DNA of 64,000 nucleotides from Allokutzneria oryzae (lineage in GTDB: Bacteria > Actinomycetota > Actinomycetes > Mycobacteriales > Pseudonocardiaceae): assembly GCF_042429765.1 (NCBI RefSeq), contig NZ_JBHLZU010000009.1:1-64000 (forward strand). The letters are read 5' to 3'. The position numbers and the translations under genes were made by a program. Numbering within the stretch: position 1 is the stretch's first letter; each line of letters starts with the position of its first letter. Positions 58,496 to 64,000 of this stretch are shown here, in pieces. The notes beneath the pieces are model-generated. The model ran no database searches. It saw only the letters and a program-made list of their open reading frames with translations, and was not told where the DNA came from.

Positions 58496-60346
58496 GTGCG
58501 ATCCCGGACCGAACTGGCTGGCCTGCCGACGGGCGCGAGGGTGGTGATCCGACTGCCCAACGGCGAGGAGCTGGCACAGACCCTGCTCACCTGCTTCGAC
58601 CTCGACCTCGTCGCTGTTCCCCTACACCCCAGGTCCACCGATGCCACGGTCTCCGGGATCGTCGAGCGAGTCGCCGCATCGGCCGTCGTCGACGTTCGCG
58701 GATTCCGTGGCACCGGCCTCCCCTCCGCCCACTCCGACAGCGCTGACTTGGCGTACATCATGTTCACCTCGGGCTCCACCGGCCCGCAGAAGGGCGTGAT
58801 GCTCAGCCGGAGCGCGGTGCTCGGCAACGCGCGCAAAACCGCCGAGCTGCACGGCATCGCACCGGACCGTCCACATGGGACATGCCTGCCGCTGTACCAC
58901 TGCAACGCCTTGGTGATGTCCCTGCTCGGAACGCACATCACTGGCGCTCCGCTCGTGCTCCAGCCGAGCTTCGACCCCGCCGCCTACTTCGCCGCGCTTG
59001 GAGCTGCCGAGGCCAGGACCGCCTCCATCGTGCCCGCGCTGTTGGCGGATCTGCTGGAGGTCGCCCCCGCGTGGCCGGACGGGCTGGAGTACCTGATCAC
59101 CGCCGCCGCTCCGCTGACCAGCGACCTCGCCCGGCGCTTCCACCGCCGCTACGGACCTCGGCTGCGCCAGGGCTACGGCCTGACCGAGGCGGTGAACTTC
59201 AGCTTCACCATGCCGCGGCTCGACGGGACCGAGTTCGCCAGGCAGTACCTGGAGGACGCCCCGCCGGTCGGCCTCCCCCTGCCCGGGACCGAGCTGCGGT
59301 TGGAGTCCGGGGAGGTGTGGATCAGGACTCCCGACCTGATGACCGGCTACTGGCAGGACCGGGAGACGACCGCGGCCACGGTGACCGAGGACGGTTGGCT
59401 GCGGACCGGGGATCTGGGCGAACTGCGCGACGGGCTGCTGGTGCTGCGCGGCAGGACCAAGGAGCGCATCAACCGGGGTGGTGAGAAGCACTACCCGCTC
59501 GACATCGAACGAGGCTGGCGTGAAGCGGGGCTGTCCGGGCGTTTCGCCGCGGTGGGGGTCAGCGAACCCACGCTGGGCCAGGACATCGGGCTCGTCGCCA
59601 CCGACCAACCCCTCTCCGCCGTGCGTGAGCTGTGTGAGCGGACCCCGCTGCGGCCCGCCGTGATCCGCTTCGGTGGGTTCCAGGCCACCTCCACCGGCAA
59701 ACCGCAACGCACAGCGATGGGCCGTGCTCTCGCAGCGCGCCGCCAGGCACCCGCGCGGTACGAGCGGCTGCTGCGCTACGCGGCGGCCACCGCGCACGAG
59801 TTGCTGCGCCTCGGTTCGGACGACGCAGAGCTGCGAGCCCTCGCCGAGCACGTCGGGTACCAGAAAGGCGACGAAGCTGTCTTCGCCGCCTTCGACTTCA
59901 TGCGCGAGCACTGGAACTCCGAGGACAACGCCGAGCTCGCCGCGAGCAAGGCCCGGTGGCGAACACGGTTGCTGACCATGTGGCCCCTGTCGGACTACGC
60001 CGAGCTCGCCGCCGAAGTCATTTCGTGCCAAGGCTTCCCACGTGACCTGGTGCCATTCGGCACCGAAGGACGCATTGAGGACGGCGCGCTGCTCGTACTG
60101 CCCCACGTGCCCGACACCACGACGGATGGCCTGCCTTGGGCGCTCGGAGCACTGTGGTCCTTTGTGGACGGTGAGCGGACCGGAGTCGGGATCGACCGCT
60201 GGGAACACCTGCACGCCCTGCGCGGCCGAGGCTTCGCCACTGCGGGCTGTTCCGTGATGCGCGCGGGACGGCATGACCTCGGCGGCGTGGTGTGGGCACA
60301 CGCGCCACAACCTGGACCCGACACAGAGACTGGAGCCATGGGATGA
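58496..60346 (+). CDS. Acyl/aryl-adenylating (ANL) enzyme with unusual C-terminal extension
   Basis: 616 residues from GTG 58496, behind AAGGAG. Residues ~1-410 form an adenylating enzyme: P-loop YIMFTSGSTGPQKGVML, LPLYHCNALVMSLLGT, GYGLTEAVNFSFT, RTGDLGELRDGLLVLRGRTK, RINRGGEKHYPLDIE, and the catalytic Lys in STGKPQRTAMG. The usual first ~40 residues of the family are shortened. Residues ~415-616 are a separate region (RYERLLRYAAATAHELLRLG, GYQKGDEAVFAAFDFMREHW, NAELAASKARWRTRLLTMWP, YAELAAEVISCQGFPRDLVP) that I cannot assign. It should activate a carboxylic acid as acyl-AMP or acyl-CoA, the natural donor for the starter condensation domain. No free carrier protein is nearby, so a CoA thioester or the extension itself may carry the acyl group. 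Confidence 0.9.
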   Translation: MRSRTELAGLPTGARVVIRLPNGEELAQTLLTCFDLDLVAVPLHPRSTDATVSGIVERVAASAVVDVRGFRGTGLPSAHSDSADLAYIMFTSGSTGPQKGVMLSRSAVLGNARKTAELHGIAPDRPHGTCLPLYHCNALVMSLLGTHITGAPLVLQPSFDPAAYFAALGAAEARTASIVPALLADLLEVAPAWPDGLEYLITAAAPLTSDLARRFHRRYGPRLRQGYGLTEAVNFSFTMPRLDGTEFARQYLEDAPPVGLPLPGTELRLESGEVWIRTPDLMTGYWQDRETTAATVTEDGWLRTGDLGELRDGLLVLRGRTKERINRGGEKHYPLDIERGWREAGLSGRFAAVGVSEPTLGQDIGLVATDQPLSAVRELCERTPLRPAVIRFGGFQATSTGKPQRTAMGRALAARRQAPARYERLLRYAAATAHELLRLGSDDAELRALAEHVGYQKGDEAVFAAFDFMREHWNSEDNAELAASKARWRTRLLTMWPLSDYAELAAEVISCQGFPRDLVPFGTEGRIEDGALLVLPHVPDTTTDGLPWALGALWSFVDGERTGVGIDRWEHLHALRGRGFATAGCSVMRAGRHDLGGVVWAHAPQPGPDTETGAMG

Positions 60347-61092
60347 CCTACGACCTCGCCCCCGGCAGGATGAAGCGGACGCCCGACCACGAGGACGAAA
60401 TCCTCGACATCCGGCGGCACCAAGACCCTTCCCGCAACCGGCTGACCCCCGTGGTGCAACTGCCGCCCGTCGCGGCACAGGCCGTCGTCGACGCTCTCAC
60501 CGGGCTGGTCAGAGCTGCCCACGATCGTGAGCGGCTCTCCCCCACTCCGCAGGGGGAGCTGAAGGAGGCCCAGGAGTTCGAGGAGGGCGACGTCTTCATG
60601 GTCGAGCCGCCGTTCGAGGGGTTCTTCGCCGACCGCTACCTGATGGACTTCTACGACACCGGAGAACGCGACATCTGCTCCCGGATGCACCTGCACACCG
60701 GCCTCCGGTTCGTGCGCATGATGACCGGCGCGAACACCACGATCCGGGTGTCGAGCCTCTCCCCGATCACGGTGCGGCCCTCGCCGAGCTGGACCAGCCC
60801 GCTGGACAGCTTCGTCGACCCGCTGCCCGGCACCCCCGACGGCGTGCACCGCGACCGGTACAACGTGATCGTGCCGCCGGACTCCTGGGTGGACATGCAG
60901 ATCCCGCGCGGGGTCTCGCACCAGTTCAACGCGGTCGGCCCGAACGCGGTGATCGACTCCGTGCACCCGGAGGAGTCGATCGAGACCCTGCGGGAGGGGA
61001 TGTCGGGTTACCGCATGATGGCTCAGACGATCTTCCTCGCCAAGGACAAGAGCCCGGCCAGCACGTGCGCGGACACCACCGGTCCCGCCTGA
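60343..61092 (+). CDS. Cupin-like protein ending the NRPS operon
   Basis: 249 residues from ATG 60343, which overlaps the ANL stop (ATGA). The central part SRMHLHTGLRFVRMMTGANT and later YNVIVPPDSWVDMQIPRGVS, HQFNAVGPNAV, have the spacing of a cupin barrel: an H-x-H start and a late His after a G-V-S turn that could hold a metal ion. Upstream RMKRTPDHEDEILDIRRHQD is polar and helical. I do not recognise a named family. Coupling to the ANL gene says it acts in the same pathway, perhaps as an oxygenase, epimerase or cyclase on the acyl or peptide part. Confidence 0.78.
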   Translation: MTYDLAPGRMKRTPDHEDEILDIRRHQDPSRNRLTPVVQLPPVAAQAVVDALTGLVRAAHDRERLSPTPQGELKEAQEFEEGDVFMVEPPFEGFFADRYLMDFYDTGERDICSRMHLHTGLRFVRMMTGANTTIRVSSLSPITVRPSPSWTSPLDSFVDPLPGTPDGVHRDRYNVIVPPDSWVDMQIPRGVSHQFNAVGPNAVIDSVHPEESIETLREGMSGYRMMAQTIFLAKDKSPASTCADTTGPA

Positions 61093-61134
61093 TCCCACCT
61101 CCGGCGGGGCGGTGCCGACCACCAGCCCCGTCGG

Positions 61135-61176
61135 CCCCGTTCCGCGCCGTTCCCGCCCCGTTCCGCGCCGTTCCCG
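61135..61176. repeat. Two perfect 21-bp tandem repeats
   Basis: 61135-61155 and 61156-61176 are identical; each unit contains CCGTTCCGCGCCGTTCCC. They lie 43 bases after the cupin-like gene. The unit is itself built from CCGTTCC-type sub-repeats, so slippage is the likely origin. Confidence 0.9.
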
Positions 61177-61219
61177 CGCCGGGCGCGCGTGGCTGGCCGG
61201 CTGGCGTGGTCGGGGTTCT

Positions 61220-61289
61220 CGCGTTTTGTCACCTTGATGCGCAAAAGAGCGCTCTCATTTCGCATTAAGCCTACAAAACGCGAAATGAG
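61220..61289. repeat. Nested inverted repeats, AT-rich palindromic element
   Basis: CTCATTTCGC (61254-61263) pairs exactly with GCGAAATGAG (61280-61289). CGCGTTTTGT (61220-61229) pairs exactly with ACAAAACGCG (61273-61282). The two stems are mutually exclusive. The element may terminate the NRPS operon; a related palindrome occurs at 62330-62378. Confidence 0.85.
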
Positions 61290-61300
61290 CTACGGGGTGG

Positions 61301-61549
61301 TTGGGTCACCCTGGGAGTGATGATCCGGGGGCTCGGCCGAAGCCTTGGGGAGTTGATGACGAGCTGTGGGCGGTGATCAAGCCGTTGCTGCCCAAGGTGA
61401 AGCGTCGGGTTCGGCATCCGGATCGGCTGGTGCTCCATAACGCGATTCGTGCTGCGCGCCGGGATCCCTGGGGGACATCTGCCATAGGAACTCGGCTTCG
61501 GCCCCGGCTGGCCGAGTGGACGGAGGCTGGCCGAGTGGACGGAGGCTGA
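61301..61549 (+). pseudogene. IS5-type transposase N-terminal remnant
   Basis: WGVDDELWAVIKPLLPKVKR followed by RVRHPDRLVLHNAIRAARRD is the first domain of IS5-group transposases ('W.VDDELWxxIEPLLP'). It then collapses (DPWGTSAIGTRLRPRLAEWT instead of the normal 'IPWEHLPRELGFGSGxTCWRRLAEWT'), so an internal deletion is evident, and a 15-base unit encoding AEWTEAGR is duplicated. No catalytic DDE residues remain. Confidence 0.78.
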
Positions 61550-61624
61550 CGCGTGGTCCCTGGTGTCCGAAGTCCGGGAGCCCTGGCCAAGGCGGCCCGC
61601 CGCGCGCCTCTACGATCCCGCTCC

Positions 61625-62170
61625 GTGGAGAACGAACAGCGCCAGGCGGCGCCGGGGGCGGTCAGTGTCCAACTGGCCTATCTGCCGACCCGGGCCGACA
61701 TTGCCGAGGCACTGGGCGCACGGACTCCACGATGGTGGCGTCTTCCATTGATCGTCGGGGTGATCACGGCAGCCGTTCTCGTTCTTCTCTTGATGCTCGC
61801 GGCGCCCGAGGAGGTGACCGTGCTGGCGGCCGCAGCCATGCTCCCAGCGGTGGGGAGCCTCGTGGGCGGATGGGTAAACCAGCTATACCGAGTGCGGCAG
61901 CTGACCAGGCACGCGCGCTCGCAGGGCGAGTACACCATGCGGGCGGACGATGACGGCGTACACGCCGCCACGGCGGTCATGGAGAACATGATTCCCTGGG
62001 CGTCGTTCCGCCACTACATCGAGACGACAAACCTCTTCGTGCTGGTAATGGACGACACAGTGGGCGGAATGGCCCTGCTGCCGAAGCGCGGGTTGCGCGA
62101 CGGAGCGGACGTCGACGGGCTACTGGCGGTTGTCGCACGGAATCTCGCACCGCGCCCGTCCGGCGGCTGA
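61625..62170 (+). CDS. YcxB-like membrane protein
   Basis: 181 residues from GTG 61625. Two adjacent membrane helices (RLPLIVGVITAAVLVLLLML and VLAAAAMLPAVGSLVGGWVN) are followed by a cytosolic domain with YTMRADDDGVHAATAVMENM, IPWASFRHYIETTNLFVLVM and LLPKRGLRDGADVDGLLAVV. This is the arrangement of YcxB-like proteins: two helices plus a small beta domain containing the 'W..(F/Y)..(Y/V).E' and 'P.R.F' type motifs. Function unknown. It sits between two related palindromes and next to an IS relic. Confidence 0.85.
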   Translation: MENEQRQAAPGAVSVQLAYLPTRADIAEALGARTPRWWRLPLIVGVITAAVLVLLLMLAAPEEVTVLAAAAMLPAVGSLVGGWVNQLYRVRQLTRHARSQGEYTMRADDDGVHAATAVMENMIPWASFRHYIETTNLFVLVMDDTVGGMALLPKRGLRDGADVDGLLAVVARNLAPRPSGG

Positions 62171-62648
62171 CAAAGCGGCGATCCGCGTCGGCCAGGCATT
62201 CGGGCAGGTGCTTCAGATCCGGGCGTTCGGAGTTCCGCCGCCCCGCAGCGGGCTGGTATCCCGTGCAGGCGCAGACCGCTCTCGCTCATTACCCGAACAA
62301 GTCGAGTCAACCGACACACAAGAACGACACCCCGCATTCCGTTAGCAGCTCTAGGGCTCCACAACGCGGAATGAGGGGCACGCGGGTGAGCGCGCCAGGG
62401 GTGGCGAGGTGGTGCGACCGCGTGGGTTCCGCTGCCCGACAACAGTCAGCCTGACCGCCGCCTCCTGGTTGGTCGTGGCGGTGCGCATGGACGAACCCCG
62501 CCCAGGATCGCTCGATCGGCAACAGCGCCGGGCGGGCGCGGCAGTGAGGCCGAAAGCCCCTGGTCGCTGTTCCGAATTGCCCTGGCACCGGTTCTCGGTC
62601 CGCGCGAACAGTAAGGGACGCGACAGCTGACCGAGGGAGGTGGACACG
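62171..62648. other. Intergenic stretch with second palindromic element
   Basis: 478 bases. Apart from the palindrome at 62330-62378 and the promoter expected for the SHOCT gene, I see nothing gene-like; open frames on both strands look like composition shadows. Confidence 0.5.
62330..62378. repeat. Imperfect palindrome related to the 61254 element
   Basis: On the minus strand this reads CTCATTCCGCGTTGTGGAGC at its start, close to CTCATTTCGCGTTTTGTAGG of the element at 61254-61289. It closes with a near-complementary CGGAATGCGGGG. The shared core suggests members of one dispersed repeat family; this one lies about 160 bases after the YcxB-like stop and may act as terminator. Confidence 0.65.
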
Positions 62649-62912
62649 GTGATGTACTGGAACGGCGGTGGCTGGGCGTGGATGGCCTTCATGCCCCTGC
62701 TGTGGATCGTGCTGATCGGCCTGATCGTGTGGGCGGTGGTTCGCCTCACGCAGCGCCACGTTGGAGGCGATCACGGGCAGGATCGCGGCTGGCCACCCCG
62801 CGAAACGCCTGAGGAGATCCTCGACCGCCGCTTTGCCTCCGGCGAGATCGACGCGGACGCCTACACCGAGGCACGGGAACGCCTCGCCGCAGGCAAACCG
62901 AGGCCCCGATGA
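62649..62912 (+). CDS. Short membrane protein with SHOCT domain
   Basis: About 87 residues. One membrane helix (AFMPLLWIVLIGLIVWAVVR) follows a tryptophan/glycine-rich start (MYWNGGGWAWM), and the C-terminus is a SHOCT motif (ETPEEILDRRFASGEIDADA, YTEARERLAAG). SHOCT domains are short C-terminal oligomerisation or targeting tails. I choose GTG 62649 about eight bases after GGGAGG; ATG 62652 is equally possible. Its stop overlaps the next start (ATGA), so the pair acts together. Confidence 0.87.
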   Translation: MMYWNGGGWAWMAFMPLLWIVLIGLIVWAVVRLTQRHVGGDHGQDRGWPPRETPEEILDRRFASGEIDADAYTEARERLAAGKPRPR

Positions 62913-63535
62913 CCGCGCTGCGGGGGCGCTGGCCGCCGGTGGCCGTGCTGGTTGCCGCGGTGGCAATGTTGGTCGCCTCGCTGGTGTGGGTCGCGGGCGA
63001 CGGGTCCGCACCACCCGGCCCCACGACGAGGACGGCTGGCGTCCCAGGTGAGGGGCCGGTGCGCACCATGGACGACGCCGACCGCGCGGCTGAGCGCTTC
63101 GCCGACCAAGAGGGCCTGCGCGTCGGGGAAGTCATGCAGTTCAGCAACGGCTACTACGCCCAGCTCCTCGCTCCCGACGGCAGCCGCGCCACCGAGGTCC
63201 TCATCGACCCCGACAGCGGCACCGTCCAGATCGAGTTCGGCCCCGCCATGATGTGGAACACCGCCTCCGGCATGATGCCGGCCCCCGGCCGGACCGGTAC
63301 CGCCGCCATCGGGCCCGACCAGGCGGTGCGGATCGCCGACCAGTGGCTGAGCGAGCACCGGACCGGTCTGCACGCCGCCGAACCCGACCGGTTCCCCGGC
63401 TACTACACCCTGCACACCCTGCGGGACGACCACATAGTCGGCATGCTGTCGGTCAATGCCACCACCGGCGCGGTCTGGTACCACACCTGGCACGGCCGCT
63501 TTCTCCAGATGCGAGAGCACCTCGGCGGCGCATAG
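62909..63535 (+). CDS. Exported or membrane-anchored PepSY-like protein
   Basis: 208 residues. N-terminal hydrophobic segment (VAVLVAAVAMLVASLVWVAG) acts as signal or anchor. The outside part has two similar units, each a helix followed by strands: DDADRAAERFADQEGLRVGE ... YYAQLLAPDGSRATEVLIDP and DQAVRIADQWLSEHRTGLHA ... YYTLHTLRDDHIVGMLSVNA. This is the pattern of PepSY-type repeats, as in peptidase propeptides. It is coupled to the SHOCT membrane protein. Similar SHOCT/PepSY pairs occur in actinobacteria next to copper- or respiration-related genes, to my recollection; function unknown. Confidence 0.82.
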   Translation: MTALRGRWPPVAVLVAAVAMLVASLVWVAGDGSAPPGPTTRTAGVPGEGPVRTMDDADRAAERFADQEGLRVGEVMQFSNGYYAQLLAPDGSRATEVLIDPDSGTVQIEFGPAMMWNTASGMMPAPGRTGTAAIGPDQAVRIADQWLSEHRTGLHAAEPDRFPGYYTLHTLRDDHIVGMLSVNATTGAVWYHTWHGRFLQMREHLGGA

Positions 63536-63830
63536 CGCGAGATCGGCACGAGTCCCCTCGAAGAGCCTGCTGCGAGGCGGGCTATGGCGTTGTAGGACCA
63601 GACCGAGCAGGAGCTGGGTTCGGCGGACAGTGGAGCGCCTCCGCGTTCCTGCACGCGAAAGCGAGTTGGAGCGGCGTGTCAGAGGACTTGCTTGGCGTTG
63701 CTCCGGGTAGGGACGTTGGTCTTTCAGGCAAGGGGCCCTCGCCCCTGGCTGGGCAGTGCGTGAGGGACCCACGCTGAGCTTGCTCGCCGGTCGGCGAGCC
63801 GGACACGCGAAGCGACGGACCGAGACGCCA
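63536..63830. other. Intergenic region upstream of the NarK-like gene
   Basis: 295 bases without a recognisable gene; it should contain the transporter promoter. Short frames on both strands are compositional. Confidence 0.45.
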
Positions 63831-64000
63831 ATGACCTGGACACACCGCAGCACGGGCGGCAAGACAACGGGAAGAACGCCTGCGACTGGGCAGGGCTTGC
63901 GACCGTCCACAGTCGACGGTCGGACGACGGGCGGGCGGCGGGTGATGATGCTGAGCCTGGCCACGGTCGGGTTCGCGATCAACTTCTGGGCGTGGGCGCT
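63831..64000 (+). CDS. NarK-like nitrate/nitrite MFS transporter, N-terminal part only
   Basis: The frame from ATG 63831 ends at the window edge with LSLATVGFAINFWAWA, the first membrane helix of the NarK/NasA nitrate-nitrite porter family ('A.xxFxxNFWxWA'). About 37 polar residues precede it; a GTG at 63942 or the ATGs at 63945 and 63948 are alternative starts. The rest of the ~400-residue transporter is outside the window. Confidence 0.6.
   Translation, partial: MTWTHRSTGGKTTGRTPATGQGLRPSTVDGRTTGGRRVMMLSLATVGFAINFWAWA

Noticed and set aside
62307..63014. Minus-strand frame opposite the SHOCT gene
   Set aside because: Arg/Pro/Ala-rich shadow with no ribosome site, and the plus-strand SHOCT/PepSY pair is convincing.
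1..64000. tRNA genes, riboswitches, CRISPR arrays, prophage or att sites
   Set aside because: I saw no cloverleaf with a T-loop signature, no regularly spaced repeats, no known riboswitch core and no integrase; the hairpins listed do not fit these classes.

Overview
The window is about 64 kb of high-GC actinomycete chromosome. Codon bias is strongly GC-ending, GTG/TTG starts are common, stop-start overlaps are frequent, and DUF222/HNH, DUF5829, DUF6355, SHOCT and WYL families are present. A near-palindrome GTCCAC[A/T]GTGG occurs seven times. Together with the terpene and peptide pathway genes this suggests a Pseudonocardiales-type bacterium; the order is an inference and the genus is open. 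I saw no tRNA, rRNA or CRISPR array.

Layout. 1-2 kb: start of an AraC-type regulator, a decayed ImuB-like fragment and an ABC exporter pair. 2.1-5.6 kb: a phytoene/squalene-synthase-like domain fused to a cis-prenyltransferase, followed by a phytoene-desaturase-like oxidase. 5.7-14 kb: a complete, overlapping kdp potassium-uptake operon (27-residue membrane peptide, kdpF, A, B, C, D, E). 14-21 kb: small stress, regulatory and hydrolase genes mixed with relics (IS5-type transposase, DHFR-like, LacI, LysR). 21.4-23.9 kb: a cytochrome P450 translationally coupled to a class I terpene synthase. 24.3-26.7 kb: a VanZ/RDD membrane protein and a secreted DUF5829 protein. 26.7-29.2 kb: a HelR/HelD-type RNA-polymerase helicase, downstream of a rifamycin-associated element (18/19 match) and a 47-codon stump of a rifampicin-glycosyltransferase-like gene. 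29.3-37 kb: an NRPS condensation-domain relic, a MerR regulator, secreted proteins, a NmtR-like sensor divergent from a P1B-type metal ATPase, and a membrane-anchored trypsin-like protease. 37.7-39.4 kb: a DUF222/HNH gene and another IS5 relic.

39.6-44.2 kb is an arsenic island: an ArsR-acetyltransferase (ArsN-like) fusion divergent from an ArsO-like flavoprotein, then arsC-arsR divergent from arsR-acr3. Each divergent gap holds conspicuous palindromes. The genes cover sensing, arsenate reduction, arsenite export, and probably acetylation of an amino-acid-like arsenical antibiotic.

46.6-61.1 kb is the main secondary-metabolite locus. An AT-rich promoter precedes one 3,763-residue trimodular peptide synthetase (C-A-T-E, C-A-T, C-A-T-TE). 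It is coupled to a SnoaL-fold protein, an acyl/aryl-adenylating enzyme with an unfamiliar ~200-residue C-terminal extension, and a cupin-like protein. The logic fits an acyl-capped tripeptide whose first residue is D. I do not recognise the pathway.

61.1-64 kb: tandem repeats and long inverted repeats, an IS5 relic, a YcxB-like protein, a SHOCT/PepSY-like pair, and the start of a NarK-like transporter cut by the window edge. Pathway genes lie beside many broken genes and IS fragments, which points to a plastic accessory region.
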